From positions 186,001 to 250,000 of the forward strand of contig NZ_JACGYX010000003.1 of the NCBI RefSeq assembly GCF_014119005.1: a stretch of DNA of 64,000 bases, in the 5' to 3' direction. A program made the position numbers and the translations under genes. The DNA is from Psychrobacter sp. GP33 (GTDB taxonomy: Bacteria; Pseudomonadota; Gammaproteobacteria; Pseudomonadales; Moraxellaceae). Below, in pieces: positions 54,396-63,295 of this stretch; position 1 is the stretch's first letter; each line of letters begins with the position of its first letter. The notes below the pieces were generated by a model. That model had not been told where the DNA came from. It did not search any database and saw nothing but the letters and a program-made list of their open reading frames with translations.

Positions 54396-54794
54396 ATGAA
54401 AAAATTATTATTGGCAGCGTTAGTAGCTACTTTTACCTTAGCAGGTTGTTCGACTACCGATTTGGTTGATGAACGGGCGATGGTGGTCGAAGGACAAGCC
54501 GTTACTGTTAAAGTGATTAACATTCCAAGTCTTGAGGTAGAGATTGCGCCCCGTAAAGCCATATGTGAAATGACAGATAGCGCAGGTATGAAAGTTGAAG
54601 CAGAATGTTTACAATATCGTCAAACCTATCAAAGAAACTTTAATACTCTAACTGGCAATATTCAAGGCTTTACTTACGAGCCAAACTTCCGCTATGTACT
54701 AGATGTGCGTCAAGAAGCCGTTGCTGATACCACTTCAGGCGTTGTTAAACCAGTTTGGATATTAAATAAAATTATTTCAAAAACGGCAGAATAA
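54396..54794 (+). CDS. DUF4377-type small lipoprotein
   Basis: 132 aa from the ATG at 54396, with a GAGGA Shine-Dalgarno; an upstream extension to 54372 disrupts the signal peptide. MKKLLLAALVATFTLAGC is a lipoprotein signal with lipobox LAGC (Cys18). The mature part has the DUF4377-like pattern: CLQYRQTY, GNIQGFTYEPNFRYVLDVRQE and PVWILNKIISKT at the end. DUF4377 occurs alone or in META/heat-shock-HslJ-type envelope proteins; its function is unknown. Two further Cys (CEMT and ECLQ) could form a disulfide. Single gene with a good promoter and terminator. Confidence 0.8.
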   Translation: MKKLLLAALVATFTLAGCSTTDLVDERAMVVEGQAVTVKVINIPSLEVEIAPRKAICEMTDSAGMKVEAECLQYRQTYQRNFNTLTGNIQGFTYEPNFRYVLDVRQEAVADTTSGVVKPVWILNKIISKTAE

Positions 54795-55126
54795 GTGAAA
54801 AGCATTAACTTTTAAGCGTTTGATGATTAATGATAAGCTTTGTTTATTGCATAATCCTATTTTAGGAATTATCAGTGAGTAAAAAAAGCCTCTAATAAAT
54901 TAGAGGCTTTTTATATGGAAATTTACTGATTACTTATATTAAGTCATTTCTTTAATATGAACGAAAGTAAATAAATATGCTAAAAATAGCTAAATATTAC
55001 CAAACTGCTGGTTAATAACCTGATAATGTCTGGACTATTTTCCTTGTGTAGCTGCAATTTATCTCATTTTTAGCATTATTTTTAAAATCAAGACACCCTT
55101 AGAGAAGGCTTAACAATAGTAATAAA
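54795..55126. other. convergent intergenic region DUF4377 gene / sdaA
   Basis: 332 AT-rich bases. Contains the terminator at 54881-54914 and nothing else recognisable. Confidence 0.5.
54881..54914. terminator. intrinsic terminator of the DUF4377 lipoprotein gene
   Basis: Perfect 12-bp stem AAAAAGCCTCTA with its complement and a 6-base loop; T run on the plus strand and A run upstream, so it can also end sdaA transcripts from the other side, though 210 bases away. Confidence 0.88.
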
Positions 55127-56560
55127 TTAGCACTGACTGTATTTTACGCTGACGCCATGAGTCGCAGTAGGGATTCTGTTATCAGCATAGACAGCCAAGC
55201 CGCCACGTGAGGTTTCTTTATAGATATCTAGCATGTCTTCACCAGTTTGCTTCATGGTTTCCACAACTTTATCAAAAGAGACAAAGTGTTGACCATCCCC
55301 TCGGCAGGCAAGACGAGCGGCGTTCACAGCTTTTACCGCGCCCATTGCGTTTCGCTCGATACAAGGCACTTGCACCAAACCACCTACGGGATCGCAGGTT
55401 AGTCCTAAGTTATGCTCAATACCGATCTCAGCCGCATTAAGACATTGTGCCGGATCACCGCCCAGTATTTCAGCTAAAGCCGATGCAGCCATTGCACACG
55501 CAGAACCGACTTCACCTTGACAGCCAACTTCTGCACCAGAGATGGAAGCATTTTGCTTGATTAAGCTGCCAATTGCGGTTGCATTAAGCAAATATTTACG
55601 CGCCCCTTCAATACTATAATTGGATAAAAAGTCTCGGTAATAATGCATGACCGCAGGAATAATACCGGCAGCTCCATTGGTTGGCGCAGTAACGACGTTG
55701 CCACCATTAGCATTTTCTTCATTAACTGCTAGGGCATATAAGTCAATCCAGTCCATTGCCACAAGCTTATCTTCTTGGCTACTAGGCAGGTCTTTTTCTG
55801 CACACAGCTGTAAGTACAATGCTTGCGCGCGGCGTTTGACATCAAGACCACCAGGCAGAATACCGCTATTTTGGCAGCCCCGAGTTACGCAATCTTGCAT
55901 TGACGCCCAAATAGAATCTAAGTAAGCGTTTACATCATCTTCATTACGACAATGTAATTCATTTGCCAATACCAGTTCACTGATACTCAAACGATGCTGA
56001 CGACACTGCTGGAGTAGCTCTGCGGCAGTATTAAATGGATAAGGGATACTATCAATATTAGGGGTGGCATGATCTTCGTCAGGGTTGGTCGCATCCTCTT
56101 CATTAATTACAAAACCGCCACCTACTGAATAGTAGGTCTGCTGATAAATATTACCATCTGCTAAGGTGACACGAATCGTCATCGCATTGGGATGGTATGG
56201 TAGTACGGTCTCACCATACCAGTGAATGTCACTTTTGGTATCAAAAGCGATGGTATGTTCACCTGCGAGATTTAATGTTTTATCAGAAAAAATAGGTGAA
56301 AGATACTGACTCGTTAAGCGGGTATCAATGGTGCTTGGTTTGTGACCAAGTAAGCCGAGTAAAATAGCCGTGTCAGTAGCATGACCTTTACCCGTTGCCG
56401 CCAATGAACCATATAGCTCAATTTCTAGGGCGGCTACCTTTGTCAATATTGTTTGCTTATGAAGAGATGCTAAAAACAAATTAGCTGCCACCATTGGACC
56501 GACCGTATGTGAGCTTGATGGACCAATACCAATCTTAAATAAGTCAAATACACTAATCAT
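55127..56560 (-). CDS. sdaA: L-serine ammonia-lyase, iron-sulfur type, single chain
   Basis: 477 aa. Converts L-serine to pyruvate and ammonia using a [4Fe-4S] cluster. Beta domain at the N-terminus with FKIGIGPSSSHTVGPMVAA (about residues 8-26); catalytic alpha domain with APTNGAAGIIPAVMHYY (about 290-306), and the cluster cysteines in SGAEVGCQGEVGSACAMA, LTCDPVGGLVQVPCIERN. Length and domain order match E. coli SdaA/SdaB (about 455 aa), with about 20 extra residues including EEDATNPDEDHATPN. Single gene; divergent from the NCS2 permease. Confidence 0.94.
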   Translation of the reverse strand: MISVFDLFKIGIGPSSSHTVGPMVAANLFLASLHKQTILTKVAALEIELYGSLAATGKGHATDTAILLGLLGHKPSTIDTRLTSQYLSPIFSDKTLNLAGEHTIAFDTKSDIHWYGETVLPYHPNAMTIRVTLADGNIYQQTYYSVGGGFVINEEDATNPDEDHATPNIDSIPYPFNTAAELLQQCRQHRLSISELVLANELHCRNEDDVNAYLDSIWASMQDCVTRGCQNSGILPGGLDVKRRAQALYLQLCAEKDLPSSQEDKLVAMDWIDLYALAVNEENANGGNVVTAPTNGAAGIIPAVMHYYRDFLSNYSIEGARKYLLNATAIGSLIKQNASISGAEVGCQGEVGSACAMAASALAEILGGDPAQCLNAAEIGIEHNLGLTCDPVGGLVQVPCIERNAMGAVKAVNAARLACRGDGQHFVSFDKVVETMKQTGEDMLDIYKETSRGGLAVYADNRIPTATHGVSVKYSQC

Positions 56561-56756
56561 AATCAGTTACCAAATAGAGTGAAATAGAGTCAGCATGAAT
56601 ACTATTGCTTAGAAATATAATGCCAATATAGCAAATATGATAGATAGGAATACATACTGCTAATTGTTTGGTTTTGGATATCATCTATAAGTTTTTTAAA
56701 CCTAATTGTGCAGATAATGGATAAATAATATCTATTTTTTACTATTAAATTCCGTT

Positions 56757-56773
56757 ATGATGCCTGGCATCAT
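56757..56773. promoter_or_regulatory. 17-bp perfect palindrome, candidate operator
   Basis: ATGATGCC-T-GGCATCAT, eight-base arms around one central base, about 200 bases upstream of sdaA and 340 upstream of the permease. Its dyad symmetry and GC-richer core in an AT-rich region suggest a repressor site. Confidence 0.5.
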
Positions 56774-57023
56774 CTTCTATGTAACATCCTGTAATACAGC
56801 TTATATCATAAACGATATTGTCGATATAAAAAATATTGAATATAGGTATGTGGCGCTGTGTTTAGTAAAACATATCTTACAGCATACATCTAGAAGAATA
56901 TAGATATTCTATAAAAGCAATAACTGCTGGCTCAAACTGACTAGACAAGATAATGATGAAGAGAAAGTGTCACTCCCATTCAAGAGTTATAGCACCAGAA
57001 ATCCATCATTTATCTTATAGTGA

Positions 57024-57051
57024 TTTACCTTTCAACAGGTTATTTTATAAC
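57024..57051 (+). promoter_or_regulatory. sigma-70-like promoter of the NCS2 permease gene
   Basis: TTTACC (57024-57029), 16-base spacer, TATAAC (57046-57051): four and five of six consensus positions, about 60 bases before the start codon. Confidence 0.5.
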
Positions 57052-57112
57052 TTGTGCTAGCGATTAAGCTTCTATTATTATCACTGGTTCAGATTACTTA
57101 GGAATAGCGCGC

Positions 57113-58513
57113 ATGACCTCCCAATCAGAGCATCCCTCTCAGTCACAGCAAAAACCTCTAAACAAACAAAGTGCAAGCCCTGAATCAAATGCGGTCCGCT
57201 TTGCTCATAATCCGGACTTTGATAATGGACGCTGGTTTCCAACGTGGCGTCCTTATCAAGGCGATCTTGATCGTCATCCTGTTGGTATCAATGAGTATTT
57301 GCCGCCTAGCAAAAGTGTGCTACTTGGGATGCAACATACCTTTGCGATGTTTGGCTCTACTGTCTTAGCGCCTTTATTAATGGGGTTTGATCCAAACTTA
57401 GCTATTTTGATGTCTGGTATCTGCACAATCATATTTTTTATGATTACTGGTGGGCGGATGCCTAGTTATTTGGGTTCGAGTTTTGCTTTTATAGGACCCG
57501 TTATTGCGGTAACTGCCTATGCAGGGGTCGGTTTTAATGCCAACCTAAATGTCGCATTGGGCGGTATTATGGTCTGCGGTATCATTTATGCGTTGGTTGG
57601 CTTGTTGGTGATTAAGACGGGTACGGGATGGATTGAGCGCTTAATGCCGCCGATTGTGACAGGTGCGATTGTGATGATTATCGGTTTAAACCTTGCGCCA
57701 GTTACTATTCAAGGGGTTTCTGCCAATCAGTTTGATGCATGGATGGCAGCATTAACCGTATTACTTATTAGTGGTGTGGCAGTCTTTACCCGGGGTATGC
57801 TCAGACGCTTATTGCTCTTGATTGGAATGATATTGTCTTATGTTGCTTATTTTGTAATGACCAACGTACTCGGCTTTGGCGTGCCCATTGATTTTAGTGG
57901 CATAGCTGCCGCTTCATGGTTTGGTCTACCGGGCATTCACGCACCACGTTTTGAGATGAGTGCTATTATTTTAATTGCGCCAGTGGCTTTTATTTTAATT
58001 GCCGAAAACTTGGGACATTTTAAGGCGGTGGAGGGTATGACTAAGTCGCACGTTACGCCTTATATGGGGCGCGCGTTTTTTGCTGATGGCTTAGCAACCA
58101 CGTTTTCAGCAGGCTTTGGCGGTACAGGCGTGACCACTTATGCGGAAAATATTGGCGTCATGGCGGTAACTAAAGTTTATAGTACCACCATATTTGTGAT
58201 GGCAGGTATTGTGGCGGTATTACTGGGATTGTCACCAAAATTCGGTGCAATTATTCAAACTATCCCACCAGCGTTACTAGGTGGCGCGTCCATCGTGGTA
58301 TTTGGGTTAATTGCCATTGCTGGCGCAAAAATCTGGATTGACAGTCATGTTGATTTTAGCAAAAATAGTAATTTGATTATTGCTGCTGTCACTGTGATTA
58401 TGGGAACCGGTAATTTTAGCTTGCATATTGGCGGCTTTGATTTGGGTGGCATTGGAACCGCAACCTTGACCGCCATTGTGCTAAATGCTTTATTTAACCG
58501 TCAACGTGATTAA
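57113..58513 (+). CDS. NCS2-family uracil/xanthine permease
   Basis: 466 aa integral membrane protein. NCS2 (UraA/RutG/XanQ) features: VLLGMQHTFAMFGSTVLAPLL in helix 1 (QH motif, about residues 71-91), PSYLGSSFAFIGPV in helix 3, LIAENLGHFKAVEGMT (Glu of helix 8, about 304) and GFGGTGVTTYAENIGVMAVTKVYS (about 344-367), closest by memory to the UraA/RutG uracil branch. About 14 membrane segments. The N-terminal 50 residues are hydrophilic with Gln/Ser-rich sequence. Proton-coupled uptake of uracil is the best guess; a purine specificity is not excluded. Single gene; apt lies 4 kb away. Confidence 0.88.
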   Translation: MTSQSEHPSQSQQKPLNKQSASPESNAVRFAHNPDFDNGRWFPTWRPYQGDLDRHPVGINEYLPPSKSVLLGMQHTFAMFGSTVLAPLLMGFDPNLAILMSGICTIIFFMITGGRMPSYLGSSFAFIGPVIAVTAYAGVGFNANLNVALGGIMVCGIIYALVGLLVIKTGTGWIERLMPPIVTGAIVMIIGLNLAPVTIQGVSANQFDAWMAALTVLLISGVAVFTRGMLRRLLLLIGMILSYVAYFVMTNVLGFGVPIDFSGIAAASWFGLPGIHAPRFEMSAIILIAPVAFILIAENLGHFKAVEGMTKSHVTPYMGRAFFADGLATTFSAGFGGTGVTTYAENIGVMAVTKVYSTTIFVMAGIVAVLLGLSPKFGAIIQTIPPALLGGASIVVFGLIAIAGAKIWIDSHVDFSKNSNLIIAAVTVIMGTGNFSLHIGGFDLGGIGTATLTAIVLNALFNRQRD

Positions 58514-58544
58514 CCTGTAATTTAATATAGAAGGATGAGCGTTA

Positions 58545-59483
58545 TCATTTTACCTTTATTTCTTTTCCTTTATGTCTGCGCGCAAAGAAGCGATAACGTC
58601 TGAGCGCGCGATTTTTTGGTTTTAGCGAGCCCAAATAAATCGCTAACATTGTGAGCAGCGCGCCACTCCATTGTAAGGTATTAATAGGTTTATCTAACCA
58701 GCTATAATCAATCAATAAGGCAGCAATTGGCTCAGTTAATAGTAATAAACCAGTTAATGTTAATGACAACTTGGGAATAGAGTAAGCAATCAGCCCCCAG
58801 GCTAAGCACTGCATGACGGAACCATAAATCAATATCCAGCCTATCTCAGCCCATGTATTTGGCAATATATGACCCATATCAAGAATCAACATGGGTACTA
58901 TCATTGCTGCCACACCGCCGATACTAATTAGTTGCATCAAAACAAATATCGGTGTGGGCTCGGCATCATGAGTTTTACGTATAAAAGTCATCGACGCTGC
59001 TAGCATAGCACCTGAAACAATACCGGTGACAAATCCAAAAACTGCCTTATCATTCTGCGCAAATTCCGGACTGCCAATCATTGCCACGCCCAGTATCGCT
59101 AGACACAAGCTGACCAGTTGTAGAGGCGACTGACGCTCATTAAAGTATAAAAATCCAATCGCCGCTAAAAAGAAAATCTGTAAGCTATTCAGTAGCGTTG
59201 AGATACCCGGACCCACTGCGTGAATACTCTCATGCCAAAATGCTAAGTCAAAGCCTAAAAATACCCCAGATAATAACGCAAATATAATCGCTGGTTTTGA
59301 GCGCGGTAAGCGCTGCTTTGTCCACACTGTTAATAATGAGAATATCACCCCTGAGATTGCGAGCCGCCAAAACGCCATTGCCCAGCCGCCAATATTGACA
59401 TGAGCGACTATTAGGCTGCCTAAACCAAAAATAACACAGCCTATAACCAAGCCAATGGGTGCAGAACGTGACGAGACCGCCAT
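58545..59483 (-). CDS. EamA/DMT-family transporter
   Basis: 312 aa with ten hydrophobic segments in two EamA repeats (about residues 12-140 and 150-290). GWAMAFWRLAISGVIFSL near helix 2 and GISTLLNSLQIFFLAAIGFLYFNERQSPLQLVSLCLAILGVAMI in helices 4-5 are typical of drug/metabolite transporters of the RhaT/YdcZ/EamA group; the second half has LLLTEPIAALLIDYSWLDKPI. The C-terminus is strongly basic (KPKNRALRRYRFFARRHKGKE). Substrate unknown (metabolite export is usual). Its stop lies 31 bases from that of the converging NCS2 gene with no terminator. Confidence 0.86.
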   Translation of the reverse strand: MAVSSRSAPIGLVIGCVIFGLGSLIVAHVNIGGWAMAFWRLAISGVIFSLLTVWTKQRLPRSKPAIIFALLSGVFLGFDLAFWHESIHAVGPGISTLLNSLQIFFLAAIGFLYFNERQSPLQLVSLCLAILGVAMIGSPEFAQNDKAVFGFVTGIVSGAMLAASMTFIRKTHDAEPTPIFVLMQLISIGGVAAMIVPMLILDMGHILPNTWAEIGWILIYGSVMQCLAWGLIAYSIPKLSLTLTGLLLLTEPIAALLIDYSWLDKPINTLQWSGALLTMLAIYLGSLKPKNRALRRYRFFARRHKGKEIKVK

Positions 59484-59828
59484 ACGTAATCCTTTTATGA
59501 ATGGAGGGAGATATTAAGTGGACGGTATTATAAAGTTTAAACCACAATACAAATACGATCAGTTTATATATTTCTTATTATTAAGTCGGTTTTTCAGAAT
59601 ATTTTATGTATGACAATCGATAAGCGCACCAGTCTAGCCATTCACAAAAACTGTAGTATATAAGGGTATTATTACTTGACTCAAGTCGGCAATTAAGCCA
59701 CTATTCATTGAATTTATACTTTATCATAACGATTAGTCACTGCGTTACGAACCTTATTTATATCAAATTATTTTTCTTTATTTTATCTTAATCTCCTTTA
59801 ATTCATTACGTTTAGTCTGGGTTTTACT
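59484..59828. other. divergent intergenic region EamA / WG-repeat gene
   Basis: 345 AT-rich bases holding the promoters of both flanking genes. No convincing -35/-10 pair, hairpin or small gene is seen. Confidence 0.45.
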
Positions 59829-60962
59829 ATGTCTCAACGCTTTACATCACCTTATCATAATCCGCTTAAAGGCACTTTACTTACGCTAGCAAAGCCGCAT
59901 TTATATTTTACGGTAAGCACGATTATGGCAGCTTTATTTATGGTTCCAACTGCGCAAGCCGCCAGTTGTAAAATCCCTAAAAGCTATTATAAAAATGTTT
60001 CTTGTACGGCAGCTCCTGGATATTTTTTGGCGATTAAAGATTACGGTGAGCCAGTCGCCTTAATTAATAGTCAAGGTAAGGTTGTTACCGATTTATCATC
60101 TTATCAAAAAGTAGATGCGACTAAAATGGGTGACGGCTTAATGCCCGTGTTGCGTAAAGGTCGAGTTGGCTACATTACTATGCAAGGGCGAGAAGTCATT
60201 CCACCTATATATGATATGTTGGGTAGCGGTCAGAGCTGGGCGAGAGCAGCGTCAGAAGGACGTATTGTGGTTAAAAAATCAGGACAGTTTGGCGTTATTA
60301 ATACCAGTAATCAAACGATTGTGCCTTTTTCAGCAGCGATTAGTGATATAGACAATTATAAAGGCGGACGTGCCCGCATTCGTAAAAATAAAGCCAGCAG
60401 TTGGATAGATAAAAACGGCAAGCCTTTTGAGGACTTCGCCGCGACACCAGCAGCTGATCGTAATGAATCGCGTGAAAATACCAAATCTAATGTTTCTGCT
60501 AATACGCCTAAAAATGTTGGTGATAAATATGACTCGAAATTGCCTCCTCGCACCAATCAATCAGTTTATGAGTCTATGATTGAAGAGGATATAGCCACTG
60601 ATAGCGAATCGTATCAGCAACCTGCCAGAGGGTTTACGACTTTACAGCCCAACCAGCAAGATGGGAAATGGGGATTCGTTGATGATAGTAATGTAGTGAT
60701 GATTACTTATTCATTTGATGAAGTACGACCTTTTTCAGAAGGGCTGGCGGGTGTCCGTGTCGATAATAACTGGGGCTTTTTAAATCTAGGCGGAGAAGTG
60801 GTTATTCCTTTTGATTTTGATAATAATCGCATTTTACCCAGTGATAAGGCTACAGAAACGCCGTCATTTGTATTTAAAAAAGGTAGAGCGTGGGTTAATA
60901 ATCTTAGTAATGGTGCCAAAATGTGTATCAATAAAGAAGGGTCTTATGTGGGTTGTGAATAA
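59829..60962 (+). CDS. secreted WG-repeat protein
   Basis: 377 aa. A long N-terminal region with a signal peptide (hydrophobic VSTIMAALFMVPTAQA, cleavage before about residue 46) is followed by a Cys-containing start (SCKIPKSYYKNVSC). WG-like repeats then follow: VGYITMQGREVIPPIYDML, FGVINTSNQTIVPF, WIDKNGKPF, WGFVDDSNVVMITYSFDEVRPFSEGLAGV and WGFLNLGGEVVIPFDFD. A hydrophilic, probably disordered segment (about 210-270) separates two groups of repeats. WG repeats build beta-propeller-like folds; family members are often cell-surface or periplasmic and of unknown function. Single gene. Confidence 0.85.
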   Translation: MSQRFTSPYHNPLKGTLLTLAKPHLYFTVSTIMAALFMVPTAQAASCKIPKSYYKNVSCTAAPGYFLAIKDYGEPVALINSQGKVVTDLSSYQKVDATKMGDGLMPVLRKGRVGYITMQGREVIPPIYDMLGSGQSWARAASEGRIVVKKSGQFGVINTSNQTIVPFSAAISDIDNYKGGRARIRKNKASSWIDKNGKPFEDFAATPAADRNESRENTKSNVSANTPKNVGDKYDSKLPPRTNQSVYESMIEEDIATDSESYQQPARGFTTLQPNQQDGKWGFVDDSNVVMITYSFDEVRPFSEGLAGVRVDNNWGFLNLGGEVVIPFDFDNNRILPSDKATETPSFVFKKGRAWVNNLSNGAKMCINKEGSYVGCE

Positions 60963-60974
60963 TGGCATTCATAG

Positions 60975-61021
60975 AAAAGAGGGCAACGCAAATAAATGAT
61001 TTATCTGCATTGCCCTCTTTT
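60975..61021. terminator. bidirectional intrinsic terminator WG-repeat gene / hydrolase
   Basis: Twelve-bp stem AAAAGAGGGCAA with its complement; the 23-base interior folds further (GCA/TGC and ATAAAT/ATTTAT). T run on the right, A run on the left; lies between convergent genes. Confidence 0.9.
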
Positions 61022-61048
61022 TTATTTTACAACTAACACAAAGCTTTC

Positions 61049-62113
61049 TTAGTCAAGTAAGTGATTACTAATTAACTCAACCAAATAAGGCTGATAATAA
61101 GCTGGAATATCGTGTGCCATTCCGTCGATGAGATGAAACTTAGCATTAGGAATGGTTTTTGCAACCACTCGTCCCTGCGAAGCTGGTAATAGTCCATCCG
61201 CGCTGCCATGAATCACAATGGTTGGTGCTTTCACCTGTTTACTAAAGCGACTAATAGAACCAGAGGATAAGATAGCATTGAGCTGCTGTACCGAACCAAG
61301 CGGGTGAAAATTGCGCTGATAGCGTAATTTGGCAATCTCACGAACCGTGCGCACATTAACATGTCCCGGTGTGCCCACTGTTTTCATAAACCAGACGCTA
61401 TGACGTACAATATCACGTTCAGAATGGCTTTCGGGGCGATTAATCAAAGTGTAAAGCTGTCGCGGTTTGGGTGGGCGTAAAAAGGCGCGATTGGTGGTGG
61501 TAAACATCAACGCCATACGTTTAACTAAGCTTGGATAACGCGCCGCCACGATTTGCGCAATCATACCGCCCATCGAAGCACCAAGCAGATGCGTGCTGCT
61601 TAACCTCAAGGCTTTAATCAAACGTACGGTATCTTCAGCCATGTCGGTTAGATTATAAGCGACTTGCTGTCCTTTATTCGACAATCCCGTTTGCAAACGC
61701 AGCATCATCTTTAATTGACTAACACGCGGAAGCCCATCAATTTGTACTTTTGAGGACAGACCAATATCGCGATTGTCAAAGCGAATAATGAAAAAACCAG
61801 CGTCAATCAAGCGCTTCACAAAATCATTGGGCCAAAAGACCATTTGTGAACCAAGCCCCATGACCATAAGAAGAGGTGGATGATTAGGATTGCCACCTGC
61901 CTCAACACACAGCTCAATACCATCACCAATATCTATCATGGCTTGATACAAATGCTCGCTCAGATCAGACGCTCGCCACTGATGTTCGCCAAATTTTTGC
62001 CATTCAGGGGTTGGATAAGTCACAGTATGAGCAGACGAATCCATGTCACGCGAATCTGTATCATTAAGATCGCTTGACTGTACTACAGGCTTTGGATAAC
62101 TTGAATTCGCCAT
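61049..62113 (-). CDS. alpha/beta hydrolase
   Basis: 354 aa. Alpha/beta-hydrolase fold with MVMGLGSQMVFWPNDFVKRLIDAGFFIIRFDNRDIGLS (oxyanion hole and strand 3-4, about residues 82-119), the nucleophile elbow LLGASMGGMIAQIVAARYPSLV (G-x-S-x-G, Ser about 180), an Asp in VIHGSADGLLPASQG and the catalytic His in IDGMAHDIPAYY. A hydrophilic 55-residue N-terminal extension precedes the core. Esterase/lipase-like activity is expected; the family is widespread in Acinetobacter and Psychrobacter without known substrate. Possibly cotranscribed with rubredoxin, which ends 12 bases upstream of its start. Confidence 0.88.
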   Translation of the reverse strand: MANSSYPKPVVQSSDLNDTDSRDMDSSAHTVTYPTPEWQKFGEHQWRASDLSEHLYQAMIDIGDGIELCVEAGGNPNHPPLLMVMGLGSQMVFWPNDFVKRLIDAGFFIIRFDNRDIGLSSKVQIDGLPRVSQLKMMLRLQTGLSNKGQQVAYNLTDMAEDTVRLIKALRLSSTHLLGASMGGMIAQIVAARYPSLVKRMALMFTTTNRAFLRPPKPRQLYTLINRPESHSERDIVRHSVWFMKTVGTPGHVNVRTVREIAKLRYQRNFHPLGSVQQLNAILSSGSISRFSKQVKAPTIVIHGSADGLLPASQGRVVAKTIPNAKFHLIDGMAHDIPAYYQPYLVELISNHLLD

Positions 62114-62125
62114 GAGCGCTCCTAC

Positions 62126-62290
62126 TTATAGTTGTATCATCTCAAAATCTAATTTACCCACGCCGCACTCAGGGCAGGTCCAATCATCAGGGATGTCATC
62201 CCACAACGTACCGGGGGCAATACCTTCTTCAGGGCAACCTAGCGCTTCATCATAAATCCAACCACAGACAATACATTCATAACGTTTCAT
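62126..62290 (-). CDS. rubA: rubredoxin
   Basis: 54 aa, complete: starts [16 protein letters not shown] and ends [10 protein letters not shown]. The Fe(Cys)4 site is formed by C6-x2-C9 (CIVCG) and C39-x2-C42 (CPECG), each with the usual following glycine, plus the conserved Trp37 and aromatic core. Rubredoxins of Acinetobacter type pass electrons from NADH-rubredoxin reductase to alkane hydroxylase or other oxygenases, or act in oxidative stress. A Shine-Dalgarno AGGATCC-like sequence lies upstream. No rubredoxin reductase or alkB gene is in the window. The gene is short and easy to miss. Confidence 0.95.
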   Translation of the reverse strand: MKRYECIVCGWIYDEALGCPEEGIAPGTLWDDIPDDWTCPECGVGKLDFEMIQL

Positions 62291-62362
62291 ATAGGATCCT
62301 ATCAATTATCATCAGTTTTGCAGTCTACAAGCAGAGCACAAAAACGCGAGTAGTGTAGCATA

Positions 62363-62383
62363 TAACCATAATTGGTATGGTTA
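62363..62383. promoter_or_regulatory. 8-bp inverted repeat, candidate operator
   Basis: TAACCATA, 5-base spacer, TATGGTTA, in the rubredoxin-apt divergent region, 73 bases upstream of the rubredoxin start, where it could overlap its promoter. Confidence 0.45.
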
Positions 62384-62539
62384 AGTTTACACTTGTATAT
62401 TGAGATAAGGAGGTTTTTATCAAGGCTTTAAGAGGCATTTATTATCAATTTATAAGTAAGAGGCTGCCACATCCAATTTAAAAATAGTGCTAATTATGCT
62501 ACAATAATTGCCGTTTATAACCTTATAGGCATGAGGTTG

Positions 62540-62567
62540 TTGACACGTTTTTTATCATTATTATATT
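62540..62567 (+). promoter_or_regulatory. sigma-70 promoter of apt
   Basis: Consensus -35 TTGACA (62540-62545), 16-base spacer and TATATT (62562-62567, five of six positions). It would start transcription about 25 bases before the apt ATG. The best promoter match in the window. Confidence 0.68.
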
Positions 62568-62597
62568 TTATTAAAGCTATTTAAATTAAGGGTTATT

Positions 62598-63164
62598 ATG
62601 AGCTTCACCGAAGCGAACGTTCCTACCACCGCTTTTGAATCATCTACTGTGCTCAACACCGATCATCCGTTTTGGCAGATTATCCGTACCGTCCCAAATT
62701 TTCCTAAAGTCGGCATTGATTTTTATGACATTACGCCATTACTGCGTAGTTATATTGACAGCGTTATTGATGCCTTACTGGCGGCATTACCAGCTGGGTT
62801 GTTAGATGAGGTGGATTGCTTAGGTGCAGTTGAGGCGCGTGGGTTTGTATTTGCAAGCTTACTGGCAGGACGTTTAGGTAAAGGGATGATTTTGCTCCGT
62901 AAACCGGGCAAGCTACCGCCGCCAGTTGCTAATAAATCCTATGCACTAGAGTATGGTAAAGACACCCTTGAGATGCAAAATAACTTACCGCCTGAGCGGG
63001 TCTTGTTGGTCGATGATATTTTAGCTACGGGTGGCACTTTAACCACCGCCTATGAGCTGTGCAAATCCGCTGGCCATACTGTGGTCGGGACGCTGGTATT
63101 GCTCGATTTAGTAAAATTACACGGGGCGTTTCCTGTGCCAATTTACACAGTATTAAGAGCTTAA
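62598..63164 (+). CDS. apt: adenine phosphoribosyltransferase
   Basis: 188 aa. Salvages adenine to AMP with PRPP. The PRPP-binding motif is VLLVDDILATGGTL (about residues 134-147), preceded by AVEARGFVFASLLAGRLGKGMILLRKPGKLP (about 77-107), both typical of Apt. FPKVGIDFYDITPLL matches the FPKPGILFRDITPLL block; here Phe is followed by Tyr instead of the usual Arg. Slightly longer than E. coli Apt (183 aa) at the N-terminus. Single gene with a near-consensus promoter and a terminator. Confidence 0.95.
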   Translation: MSFTEANVPTTAFESSTVLNTDHPFWQIIRTVPNFPKVGIDFYDITPLLRSYIDSVIDALLAALPAGLLDEVDCLGAVEARGFVFASLLAGRLGKGMILLRKPGKLPPPVANKSYALEYGKDTLEMQNNLPPERVLLVDDILATGGTLTTAYELCKSAGHTVVGTLVLLDLVKLHGAFPVPIYTVLRA

Positions 63165-63203
63165 AACTAAGTGCCTAAAAAAGAACTTAAAACATGATAA
63201 ATA

Positions 63204-63238
63204 AAAAAGCGCGCTGATGGTTTCAGGGCGCTTTTTTA
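63204..63238. terminator. bidirectional intrinsic terminator apt / tal
   Basis: Stem AAAAAGCGC-G-CTGA with TCAG-G-GCGCTTTTT (one mismatch) around a short loop, between convergent genes, with A and T runs on both sides. Confidence 0.85.
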
Positions 63239-63295
63239 TTTGTTATGACTTGTTTTTAACTTATGACAGTTGAAAGTGGCTGCTAAGATTAAAAT

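Larger units (their letters stand above)
56561..57112. other. divergent intergenic region sdaA / NCS2 permease
   Basis: 552 bases without a gene. It holds a 17-bp perfect palindrome (56757-56773) and the permease promoter (57024-57051). I do not recognise a purine or other riboswitch in the permease leader. Confidence 0.5.
62291..62597. other. divergent intergenic region rubredoxin / apt
   Basis: 307 bases with an 8-bp inverted repeat at 62363-62383 and a strong apt promoter at 62540-62567. No gene. Confidence 0.55.
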
